Shown here: positions 44,559-52,482 of the stretch, piece after piece
Layout: each line of letters starts with the position of its first letter
How positions within the stretch are numbered: the stretch's first letter is position 1
Assembly: GCF_038397755.1 (NCBI RefSeq)
Contig: NZ_CP151637.1
Span: 2,542,001-2,606,000 of the forward strand
Reading direction: 5' to 3'
Origin: Microbacterium sp. LWH7-1.2
GTDB taxonomy: Bacteria; Actinomycetota; Actinomycetes; Actinomycetales; Microbacteriaceae
Length of the DNA: 64,000 bases
Notes under the pieces: model-generated
Database searches by the model: none
Told to the model about the DNA's origin: nothing
Seen by the model: the letters and a program-made list of their open reading frames with translations, nothing else
Made by a program: the position numbers and the translations under genes

Positions 44559-45343
44559 GAGAGCACCTCGCCGTCCCACTCGCGGGGTGTGTCGAACTCG
44601 CCGGCGCGGTGCATCGCGAGGCGGGGCACGGTGCGGGGGCGGTCCTGCCCGGCCCACACCGCGGCGTTGGCGAGGACCCGCTGGATCTCGGGCTGGTGGT
44701 AGACGGGATAGTCCTGGTCACCGGGGGAGAAATAGAAGATGCGGCCGTGACCGCGCGAGAACGTCATGCCCGAGCGGAAGACCTCTCCCCCGGTGAAGCT
44801 GGACACGAACACCAGCTCGTCCGGGGCGGGCACGTCGAAGAACTCGCCGTACATCTCCTGCGAGCCGATCACGATCGGATGCGGCACGCCGACCGCGATC
44901 GGATGCGTCGGGGCGACCGTCCACACGAGTTCGCGATCGTCGGCCTGTCGCCAGCGCAGCGAGCACGTCGTACCCATGAGGCGGATGAAGATCTTCGAGA
45001 AGTGGCCCGAGTGCAGCACCACGAGCCCCATCCCCCCGAGTACGTGACGGTGGACGCGCTCGACGACGGCGTCGTCGACGGCGTCGTGCCGCACGTGACC
45101 CCACCAGAACAGCACGTCGGTCTCGGCGAGCCGCTCCTCGGCCAGCCCGTGCTCGGGGTCGTCGAGCGTGGCCGTCTCGACGGCTGCGTCCGGCAGCAGC
45201 CGGCGGAGCCCCGCCGCGATCGTGCCGTGCATGGTGTCGGGGTACAGCCGCTGCGTCCTCTCGTCATGCTTGTCGTGGTGGTTCTCCCCCCACACGAGCA
45301 CGCGGATCCCTGGGGCCCGTGCTGATGTTGCCGCTGATGTCAC
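44555..45343 (-). CDS. ThuA-domain protein 2
   Basis: A 262-residue ThuA-like protein: '[20 protein letters not shown]', '[20 protein letters not shown]', '[12 protein letters not shown]', '[17 protein letters not shown]' and '[19 protein letters not shown]' are family features. The GTG at 45343 overlaps the GH3 stop as GTGA, which decides the start. With the Gfo/Idh protein that follows, it recreates a ThuA-ThuB-like pair. The chemistry is likely on keto-sugars, but only the pairing supports this. Confidence 0.88.
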   Translation of the reverse strand: MTSAATSARAPGIRVLVWGENHHDKHDERTQRLYPDTMHGTIAAGLRRLLPDAAVETATLDDPEHGLAEERLAETDVLFWWGHVRHDAVDDAVVERVHRHVLGGMGLVVLHSGHFSKIFIRLMGTTCSLRWRQADDRELVWTVAPTHPIAVGVPHPIVIGSQEMYGEFFDVPAPDELVFVSSFTGGEVFRSGMTFSRGHGRIFYFSPGDQDYPVYHQPEIQRVLANAAVWAGQDRPRTVPRLAMHRAGEFDTPREWDGEVLS

Positions 45344-47661
45344 TGTTCTGGCGTTCCTTTCGCGTCGTCCACATCCCATGCGGTCCTGCCCGCCCGAGCC
45401 AGGAGGACACGCCGGTCTCCGGACAGACGGACCCGAGCCTCGACGGGACGGTCGGCTGCCGAAGGTCCGGCCGAGAGCACCACGACCCCCGGGTCGACGG
45501 CCAGCCGGCCATCGGCCCCGGTGGCGGCCATGCGTGCCGCCTCGATCGTGAAGCGCACGGTCCGGCGTTCGCCGGCGGGCACGCGGATGCGGGCGAAGCC
45601 GACGAGCTGAACGTCGGGGCGCACCACGGACGCCGACGGGAAGGATGCGTAGAGCTGGACGACCTCGACGCAGTCGGCGCCGCTGTTGCCGACGGTCACC
45701 GTCACCTCGGCCGCCCCCGTCGTCGGGACGATGAGCGGTGCGGAGAGATCCTCGTAGGAGATCCGCCCGGGAGTGAGGCCGAAGCCGAACGGGTACAACG
45801 GCGTGGGGTCGGCCACGGTGATCCCCGCATTGTGCAGACCCAGGGGCGGCTGCAGGTAGGTGCCGCCGGAGGCGGGCGTGCGTGGGATCTGCACCGGCAG
45901 ACGGCCGCTCGGGGCCACTCGTCCGGAGAGGATCCCGGCGACGGCTGCGGCGCCCTCGGCTCCGGGGAAGAACGCCTGCACGATCATGGCCGCCGCGCCG
46001 TAGGCGCCCAGGGCGTACGGCCGTCCCGACACGACGACGAGCGTGGTCGGTGTGCCGGTCGCGAGGACCTCGCGGACGAGTTCGTCCTGGCGGCCCGGCA
46101 GCCGCAGATCTTCGGCGTCGCAGCCCTCGCCCGAGGTCCCGGCGCCGAACAGTCCCGCGACGTCGCCGACGACCATGATGACCGCGTCGCTGTCGCGCGC
46201 CAGATCCACCGCCTCCGTGATCCGCGCCTGCCCGTCGCCCAGGATCGCGCACCCGGGTTCGGTGCGTACGACGGACGCGTCGAACTCGGCGCGCACCGCC
46301 TCCTCGATCGTCGGGATGGCGATGCCGGGGTCATGCCCGGGGTACTTGGTGAGCACGTGGTTGGGGAAGGCATAGCAGCCGAGGAGGCTGCGGTACTCGG
46401 CGGCGGCAGGCCCGATGAGTCCGATCCGTGCGCCCGCGCGCAGCCCCGCCGTACCGTCGTCCTTGAGCAGGACGATCGATTCCTCCGCCAGTCGCGACGA
46501 CAGTGCGCGGTTGCGCTCGCCGTCCAGGCACACCTGTTCCGCGCCATCCGGGACGATCGCCCCGCCGTCGAGGAGTCCCGCCTCGATCTTGTGGCGCAGG
46601 TGCCGGACCGCGGCGCGGTCGATGTCGCTCTCGTCCACCACCCCCGCGCGCACCAGACGAGGCAGGGCGGCGTACGCGACCGTCGAGGGGAGCTCGACGT
46701 CGACGCCCGCCCGCAGGGCCAGCGCGCCGGCGGCGGCGGCGTCACCGGCCACGCGGTGCATCGACACCAGGAACGGCACCGCCCAGTAGTCGGCGACGAC
46801 CGTGCCGTCGAAGCCCCACTCGGTACGCAGCACGCCGTCCAGCAGGTGCCGGTTGGCCGTGCTCGGGATGCCGTCGACGTCGGTGTACGAGGTCATGACG
46901 CTGCGGGCACCGCCCTGCCGGAGCGCCGTCTCGAATGGGGGCAGCACCGTGTCGGCGAATTCGCGCGGACCCATGCTGACGGGAGCGTGGTTGCGGGCTC
47001 CGCGCGAGGCGGCATAGCCCGCGAAATGTTTGAGGGTGGCGATGACGCCGGCGCTCTCGAGTCCCGCGACGTAGGCCGCCCCGAGCTGGCCGACGACATA
47101 AGGGTCTTCGCCGAGCGTCTCTTCGACCCGGCCCCAGCGGTAGTCACGGACGACGTCGAGCACCGGGGCGAGTCCCTGATGCACGCCGATCGAGCGCATG
47201 TCCTCGCCGATCGCCCGAGCCATCTCGCGCACCAGGTCTTCGTCGAAGCTCGCGGCCCATGCCAGCGGGGTGGGAAAGGCGGTGGCGCCGAAAGCGGCGA
47301 GACCGGTCAAGCACTCCTCGTGCACCAGCGCGGGGATGCCGAGCCGCTGGTGAGCCATCACCTTCTGCTGCAGCTCGCGAAGCCGGGCGACACCCTCGCG
47401 TACGGTCACCGGGGCCGTGCCGAAGACGCGGGTCAGTTGACCCAGGCCGTGGGCGAACGGGTCACCGGCGTCGGCCGCGGCGGCGTCGCCCTCGAGCTTG
47501 GGGGCGAAGGCGTCCGCGGCGTCGGTGAGCCACACCGACCCCAGCTGCGCGACCTTCTCCTCCAGGGTCAGCTCGTCGACCAGGGCCTGAGCGCGCTCGC
47601 GCGCGCTAAGCGTCGTATCGCGCCACCGACCCTCGTCGACGACGCCTGCATTCGCGCTCAT
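45340..47661 (-). CDS. GH3 beta-glycosidase 2
   Basis: This 773-residue enzyme has the GH3 N-terminal barrel with '[20 protein letters not shown]', '[20 protein letters not shown]' and nucleophile Asp291 in '[10 protein letters not shown]', then the C-terminal alpha/beta domain ('[14 protein letters not shown]') and a fibronectin-III-like end ('[20 protein letters not shown]'). There is no PA14 insert. It belongs to the beta-glucosidase/beta-xylosidase type that also includes arabinofuranosidases. No signal peptide. The ATG shares one base with the permease stop. It acts inside on the imported oligosaccharide. Confidence 0.93.
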   Translation of the reverse strand: MSANAGVVDEGRWRDTTLSARERAQALVDELTLEEKVAQLGSVWLTDAADAFAPKLEGDAAAADAGDPFAHGLGQLTRVFGTAPVTVREGVARLRELQQKVMAHQRLGIPALVHEECLTGLAAFGATAFPTPLAWAASFDEDLVREMARAIGEDMRSIGVHQGLAPVLDVVRDYRWGRVEETLGEDPYVVGQLGAAYVAGLESAGVIATLKHFAGYAASRGARNHAPVSMGPREFADTVLPPFETALRQGGARSVMTSYTDVDGIPSTANRHLLDGVLRTEWGFDGTVVADYWAVPFLVSMHRVAGDAAAAGALALRAGVDVELPSTVAYAALPRLVRAGVVDESDIDRAAVRHLRHKIEAGLLDGGAIVPDGAEQVCLDGERNRALSSRLAEESIVLLKDDGTAGLRAGARIGLIGPAAAEYRSLLGCYAFPNHVLTKYPGHDPGIAIPTIEEAVRAEFDASVVRTEPGCAILGDGQARITEAVDLARDSDAVIMVVGDVAGLFGAGTSGEGCDAEDLRLPGRQDELVREVLATGTPTTLVVVSGRPYALGAYGAAAMIVQAFFPGAEGAAAVAGILSGRVAPSGRLPVQIPRTPASGGTYLQPPLGLHNAGITVADPTPLYPFGFGLTPGRISYEDLSAPLIVPTTGAAEVTVTVGNSGADCVEVVQLYASFPSASVVRPDVQLVGFARIRVPAGERRTVRFTIEAARMAATGADGRLAVDPGVVVLSAGPSAADRPVEARVRLSGDRRVLLARAGRTAWDVDDAKGTPEQ

Positions 47662-48569
47662 CAGCCCTTGAACGCTCCGTCCATGATCCCGGCGACCATG
47701 CGCTTACCGACGAAGAAGAAGACGATGAGCAACGGCAGGGTGGCCATGAACGACCCGCCCATCGTCAACGCGAGGTCGATCGTGCGGTTGGCCTGCAGCT
47801 GCTTGAGGACGATCTGGACGGTGAACAGCTCGGGCGACTTCAGGACGATGAACGGCCACATGAAGTCGTTCCACACCGCCGTGAAAGTGATGAGCCCGAG
47901 GACGAACGCCGCGGGTCGCACCACGGGGAAGCCGATACGCCAGAAGATCTGCCAGCTGTTGGCCCCGTCGATCCGCGCGGCCTGCATGAGCTCGTCGCTC
48001 AGCGTCGTGGCCATGTGCTGACGCATCCAGAAGATGCCGAAGGCGCTCGCCAGCCCCGGGACGATGATCGCCTGGAGCGTGTCGACCCAGTCGAGCCACG
48101 AGATGATGAGGTACTGCGGGATCACGCTGAGCTGCGCCGGCACCGTCATGGTCAGCAGCACGATCAGGAACAGTGCGTTGCGGCCGGGAAACTGCAGTTT
48201 GGCGAAGGCGAAGCCGGCCAGCGCGCACAGCAGCGAAGCGATGACCGCGATGGCCAGCGACACGATCACGCTGTTGACCAGCGATTGGAAGAACGGCACG
48301 GTGTCGAAGACCTTGCCGGCGATCTCGAAGAAATTGAGCCCCGGGTACAGCCGCGGGGGCATCGAGGTGACCGCTGACGCACCCACCGATGCGATGACGA
48401 ACATGTAATACAGCGGGAAGACGCTGATGAGCACGGCGATGATCAGCATCAGGTAGACCGGCCACGGCACGCGGCCCCCTCGGCCTCTGCGCCTGGGGCG
48501 ACGCTTCTGCGCAGGCATGAGCGCCTCCTGGCCCACCTGTGGGACCGCCTGGTCGATGACGTCGGACAT
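47661..48569 (-). CDS. ABC sugar permease, MalG type
   Basis: 302 residues. After a charged start (clusters of Arg), six spans are seen, the first 'VYLMLIIAVLISVFPLYYMF'. The EAA loop is 'LMQAARIDGANSWQIFWRIG' and 'FTAVWNDFMWPFIVL' is typical. The start at 48569 shares its first base with the preceding stop (TGATG). It forms the importer channel with the next upstream permease. Confidence 0.93.
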   Translation of the reverse strand: MSDVIDQAVPQVGQEALMPAQKRRPRRRGRGGRVPWPVYLMLIIAVLISVFPLYYMFVIASVGASAVTSMPPRLYPGLNFFEIAGKVFDTVPFFQSLVNSVIVSLAIAVIASLLCALAGFAFAKLQFPGRNALFLIVLLTMTVPAQLSVIPQYLIISWLDWVDTLQAIIVPGLASAFGIFWMRQHMATTLSDELMQAARIDGANSWQIFWRIGFPVVRPAAFVLGLITFTAVWNDFMWPFIVLKSPELFTVQIVLKQLQANRTIDLALTMGGSFMATLPLLIVFFFVGKRMVAGIMDGAFKG

Positions 48570-49552
48570 CAGCGCGCCTTCCGGGTGCGAGTGGTCAGGT
48601 AGAAGTTGACGAGCGAGACGACGACGACGATGACGAACAGCGCCACGCCGATCGCCGAGCCGTATCCGAACTCGAACTGCCCGAAGCCCTGCTCGTAGAG
48701 GAACAGCGCGAGGGTCTGGCACTGTCGTCCGCCACCGCACGTGAGGCCGGACTCGGGGGCGACCAGCAGCGGCTCGGTGAAGATCTGCAGCCCGCCGATC
48801 GTCGACATGATGACGGTGAAGATGATGATCGGGCGCAGCGACGGAATGCTGAGGTGGATGAACTGCTGCCATCCGGATGCCCCGTCCACCGACGCCGCCT
48901 CGTACATCTCCCTCGGGACCGCCTGGAGCCCCGCGAGGTAGAGCAGCGTGTTGTAGCCGAACCAGCGCCACATCACCATCGACGAGATGACGACCCACGA
49001 ACCGACCTGTGAGGCCAGGAAGTTCACGTCGGGGATGCCGAAGATGTTGAGCACCCAGTTGATGAGGCCGAAGTTGCGGTCGAAGATCTGGGCGAAGACG
49101 AGGGCAGTGGCGGCCACCGAGGTGATGTAAGGCACCAGAAGCGCCATGCGGAAGAAGTTCGCCCACTTGAGAGTGGCCTGGTTGAGGAGGTGAGCGAGTC
49201 CCAGGGCCAGCGCGAGCTGCGGGATCGTGGAGAGGAGGAAGATGCCGAACGTGTTCACGAACGCATTCCAGAAGCGGGGGTCCTGGAAGAGCCGCTCGAA
49301 GTTGGCGAGTCCGACGAAGGTCTGCTCGCCGATGGGGTTCCAGTCGAAGAGCGCCACGTAGAAGGTGAAGACGAGCGGGAAGAGCCCGAAGACGGCGAAG
49401 ATGACGAAGAACGGCGCGATGTAGACGTACGGCGCGATGCGCTCGCCGAAGCTCTGGCGGATGCGCGACGGTGGTCGGTCACGGCGGCGCGTCTTGCGTA
49501 CGGAGATGATGGTGGCGGTCGCGGTGGTGGTCGCGGGAGCGGTGACGGTCAT
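48569..49552 (-). CDS. ABC sugar permease, MalF type
   Basis: 327 residues with an N-terminal basic tail and spans starting 'YIAPFFVIFAVFGLFPLVF'. The EAA loop is 'MYEAASVDGASGWQQFIHLS'. An unusual loop 'PESGLTCGGGRQCQTL' with two cysteines lies before the last span; similar loops occur in permeases of beta-glycan importers of actinobacteria. It lies downstream of the binding protein with a hairpin in between. Confidence 0.93.
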   Translation of the reverse strand: MTVTAPATTTATATIISVRKTRRRDRPPSRIRQSFGERIAPYVYIAPFFVIFAVFGLFPLVFTFYVALFDWNPIGEQTFVGLANFERLFQDPRFWNAFVNTFGIFLLSTIPQLALALGLAHLLNQATLKWANFFRMALLVPYITSVAATALVFAQIFDRNFGLINWVLNIFGIPDVNFLASQVGSWVVISSMVMWRWFGYNTLLYLAGLQAVPREMYEAASVDGASGWQQFIHLSIPSLRPIIIFTVIMSTIGGLQIFTEPLLVAPESGLTCGGGRQCQTLALFLYEQGFGQFEFGYGSAIGVALFVIVVVVSLVNFYLTTRTRKAR

Positions 49553-49571
49553 GTTCCTCGGCCTCGGTCGG

Positions 49572-49603
49572 GACGGTGGCCCGGGCTGGCCCGGGCCACC
49601 GTC
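49572..49603 (-). terminator. Hairpin between binding-protein and permease genes
   Basis: A perfect 14-bp stem, GACGGTGGCCCGGG and CCCGGGCCACCGTC, with a CTGG loop. On the minus strand it lies 11 bases after the stop of the binding-protein gene and 19 bases before the permease start; it should protect or attenuate the transcript, as at 733-769. Confidence 0.75.
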
Positions 49604-49614
49604 TGTCGAAGGGG

Positions 49615-50895
49615 TCAGCCCCCGATGGCTGCTTTCGCGCTGTCGAGACCCTGCTGCCAGGCGTCCTCGGGTGCGATGTTGCCCGCCTGCATGTCGACGA
49701 GCGCGTTCAGGAGCGCAGCGCCGATCGCACTGGTGTCGGGCCCGTTGTAGAACGACTGGAAGTTCAGGACCGACTCGCTCATGATCTGACCGATCGGGGA
49801 GTCGCCGTAGAACGGGTCGGTGTAGCTCTTCACCTCATCGCTTTCGAGGGCCGCCTCGGCCGCAGGGAAGGTTCCCGTCGTGGCGAAGTGCTCGGTCTGT
49901 CCCTCCGGTGACAGCATCGTCTCGATGTACTGCCAGGCCGCCTCTTTGTTCTCGGCTCGGGCGGGGATGGCGATGACGCTGCCACCCCAGTTGCCGCCGA
50001 CCCCCGGGATGGAGGCGATGCGCCACTTGCCCTCGGTGTCGGGCGCGTCGTTCTTGAGGCCCGAGAGGATCCACGACGGCGCCGTGGTGACGGCGAAGGC
50101 ACCGTTGGCCTTGCCAGGCGCCCAGCCCGACGACCACGCCGGGATGTCGGCGCTGAGCCCCGCTTCGTAAGCACGCACCGCGACGTCGAACGCTTCCTCG
50201 ACCTCGGGGTTGGTGTCATAGATGAGCTCGCCCTCGGGCGTGTAGTACTTCTGGCTCACCTGGTTGACCGTCGAGAAGAAGACCGATGTCTCGACGTTGT
50301 CGACGAACGGCTCGCCGGTCGCCTCCGTGTACTTCTCGCCCATGGCGATGAAGTCGTCCCACGTCGACCACATCTTCGCCACCTCGGCCGGGTCGGTGGG
50401 CAGGCCCGCCTTCTCGAACAGGTCTGCCCGATAGGCGAAGGCCAGCCCGCCGACGTCGGTGGGAATGCCGATGATGGATCCGTCCTCGGCAGTGGCTCCG
50501 TCGATGGCCCAGTCCAGGTACCCGTCGCCGATGTCGTCGCCGCCGAGCGTGCGCAGATCGACGAAATTGCCGGGGTTCTCGACGAACTTGGGCAGGTCGT
50601 CGTTCTGGATCATGACCAGGTCGGGCACGCGGCCACCGGCCAGGGCCGCCGTCAGGGCGGTGGCCGTCTCGGTGGTGCTGCCGACCTCCGAGAGCTTGAC
50701 CTTCGCGTCGGGGTTTTTCTCGAGGTACCGGTCGACCGAGTCCTTCTGGCCGATCCCGGTGAACGACCAGAACTCGAATTCGGCGTTCGGGTCTCCGGCC
50801 TCGGAGCCGGAGCCGGACCCTCCCGAGCATCCGGAGATCAGCAGCGCGAGAGCGCCGAGGGCGGCGATGGGCAGGGCCAGTTTGCGACGATTCAC
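49615..50895 (-). CDS. ABC sugar-binding lipoprotein (CUT1 family)
   Basis: 426 residues. The start GTG at 50895 has GAGGAG nearby; 'VNRRKLALPIAALGALALLI' is the signal and 'LISGC' the lipobox. The mature protein has family 1 features: 'FEFWSFTGIGQKDSVDRYLE', 'LAGGRVPDLVMIQNDDLPK', 'GIPTDVGGLAFAYRADLFEK'. It hangs on the outside of the membrane and feeds the two permeases. It is the first gene of the minus-strand operon that continues through GH3, ThuA and Gfo/Idh. Confidence 0.94.
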   Translation of the reverse strand: MNRRKLALPIAALGALALLISGCSGGSGSGSEAGDPNAEFEFWSFTGIGQKDSVDRYLEKNPDAKVKLSEVGSTTETATALTAALAGGRVPDLVMIQNDDLPKFVENPGNFVDLRTLGGDDIGDGYLDWAIDGATAEDGSIIGIPTDVGGLAFAYRADLFEKAGLPTDPAEVAKMWSTWDDFIAMGEKYTEATGEPFVDNVETSVFFSTVNQVSQKYYTPEGELIYDTNPEVEEAFDVAVRAYEAGLSADIPAWSSGWAPGKANGAFAVTTAPSWILSGLKNDAPDTEGKWRIASIPGVGGNWGGSVIAIPARAENKEAAWQYIETMLSPEGQTEHFATTGTFPAAEAALESDEVKSYTDPFYGDSPIGQIMSESVLNFQSFYNGPDTSAIGAALLNALVDMQAGNIAPEDAWQQGLDSAKAAIGG

Positions 50896-50953
50896 AACTG
50901 CTCCTCTTCTTCGGGGGACATGTGAGAGCGGGGGATAGCGGATCTTGCCGCCG

Positions 50954-50971
50954 TGAGAGATCGTTCTCTCA
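50954..50971. promoter_or_regulatory. Operator palindrome upstream of the importer operon
   Basis: TGAGAGATCGTTCTCTCA has perfect 7-base arms around TCGT. It lies ~60 bases upstream of the binding-protein start, at a promoter position, and shares AGATCG with the sites at 41216 and 51122. LacI 3, encoded next door, is the likely binder. Confidence 0.65.
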
Positions 50972-51121
50972 TCCGCGAGCCACAGTAACCATGGAGGGCT
51001 CGAAAGCACAAGCCCTCACCGGAAAGCGCTTGGTACTCGGAACTGTGAGGGCTGAGGGCACGATAGGCCGGGCGGAATGAGGCGCATGCGGAGCCGTGCG
51101 TGCAATGATCGACGTGGTCGT

Positions 51122-51133
51122 GAGATCGATCTA
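51122..51133. promoter_or_regulatory. Operator candidate upstream of LacI 3
   Basis: GAGATCGATCTA contains the perfect palindrome AGATCGATCT, 29 bases before the LacI 3 start, next to its ribosome site (GGAGGAG). Probable autoregulation. A second word AAAGCGCTT at 51023-51031 is also palindromic but has a different core. Confidence 0.6.
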
Positions 51134-51162
51134 CGGCCAATGTGCATCCTCGGAGGAGAGCC

Positions 51163-52164
51163 ATGGCCCGACCCACCATCGTCGACGTCGCCCAGGCGGC
51201 GGGCGTCTCGCGCGCCACCGCCGCGCGCGTGCTCGCGGGGGCCACGAACGTCGACCCTGCGATGACGGAGGCCGTGGCACGTGAGGCCCGGCGGCTGGGC
51301 TACGAGACGAACTTCGCCGCGCGGGTGCTGCGAGGGGGCAAGGCAGGCTCGATCGGTCTGGTCATCGCCTTCGACGAGCTCGGCAGCCTCAGTGGCACGT
51401 TCTTCACCGCCGTACTCAAGGGCGCGGCGAAGGGCCTGTCCGCCGGCGAGGTGCAGCCGGTTCTGCTTCCCGCCGATCACGAGGATCTCGACCGGATCCC
51501 GCGGTTCCTGCGCTCGGGAGCGCTCGACGGCGTGATCGTGATCCTGCAGCACGAGATCACCCACCTCGTCGAGAGCCTCGCCGACTCGCCCATTCCGGTC
51601 GCCTGGGTGGGCAGGCCGCACGCCGACATCGGTCCGGAGCCCATCGTGATCGACTCCGACAACTACGGCGGCGGCGTCCTGGCGGCCCGTGCACTCATCG
51701 AGCGCGGTCGGCGCTCGATCGGGATCATCACCGGTCCGCTCGATCTCGAGCAGGCTCGAGAGCGCACACGCGGATGGACCGACGAACTGGCCCGTCACGG
51801 CATCCCGCCGGGCCCGATCGTCCACGGCGACTTCACCCTCGACAGTGGCACCGCGGCCATGGCGCGTCTGCTCCAGCGCGCGCCCGACCTCGACGGGGTC
51901 TTCGCGTCGTCCGACCTCATGGCCGCCGGCGCGATCCGCGTGCTGCAGGCGGCCGGGCGCCGGGTGCCCACGGACGTGTCGGTGGTCGGTTTCGACGACG
52001 TGCTCATCGCCAGCACGTCCGACCCGCCGCTGACGACCGTCCGGCAGCCCCTGGAGGAGATGGGCCGGGCGGCGGCCGATACTCTCCTGGCCACGATCCG
52101 GGGACTCCCCGCCGAGAAGGAGCAGCTGCTGCCCACGTCGCTCGTCCGTCGCGAGTCGCTCTGA
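51163..52164 (+). CDS. LacI-family transcriptional regulator 3
   Basis: 333 residues, with helix-turn-helix '[21 protein letters not shown]' at the very start and a sensor domain ('GSIGLVIAFDELGSLSGTFF', 'VFASSDLMAAGAIRVLQ', 'SVVGFDDV'). Residues at LacI positions 17/18/22 are Arg17, Ala18 and Arg22, i.e. the same Arg-Ala as in regulator 1. It is divergent from the importer/GH3/ThuA operon, with palindromes in between, and most likely represses it until a breakdown sugar binds. Confidence 0.93.
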   Translation: MARPTIVDVAQAAGVSRATAARVLAGATNVDPAMTEAVAREARRLGYETNFAARVLRGGKAGSIGLVIAFDELGSLSGTFFTAVLKGAAKGLSAGEVQPVLLPADHEDLDRIPRFLRSGALDGVIVILQHEITHLVESLADSPIPVAWVGRPHADIGPEPIVIDSDNYGGGVLAARALIERGRRSIGIITGPLDLEQARERTRGWTDELARHGIPPGPIVHGDFTLDSGTAAMARLLQRAPDLDGVFASSDLMAAGAIRVLQAAGRRVPTDVSVVGFDDVLIASTSDPPLTTVRQPLEEMGRAAADTLLATIRGLPAEKEQLLPTSLVRRESL

Positions 52165-52482
52165 CGATGCCCATCCCGCCGGACAAGGCGCTCATCGGCA
52201 CGGATGCAGCGAACGAAGCCGACGACCGGTCCGCCGTCGTGCAACCCCCGTGAGCGCTCGACCGTAGCCCAGGTCTCCCCGTGTAAAGATTCGATGAATC
52301 TGATCGCCTGCTCGCCACTGAACGTCAGCTCGTGGAAGGCAGGCGCATTTTCTTTGCGAATGTGCGCGGGTGGTGCGGGAAGGGTCCCGGCTCGATTACG
52401 TCTCGACATGTCATTCATTGGATGATTCTCGATATGGTGGAAGCGGTGGGCTCGCCGGAGGCCATCGGAAGGAGACAGCGTC
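52165..52482. other. Non-coding leader of the GH95 gene
   Basis: No supported gene on either strand; open frames here have no motif. The 3' part should carry the GH95 promoter: it is locally richer in A/T, with words such as TCATTCATTGGATGATTC (52407-52425) that are weakly palindromic and might be an operator. No hairpin terminator was seen after LacI 3. Confidence 0.4.

Noticed and set aside
45319..48021. 900-codon plus-strand frame opposite GH3 and a permease
   Set aside because: Shadow of the minus-strand operon, whose GH3 and permease motifs are unambiguous.
52165..52482. Small minus-strand gene between LacI 3 and GH95
   Set aside because: An open frame exists but it has no clear start, ribosome site or motif.
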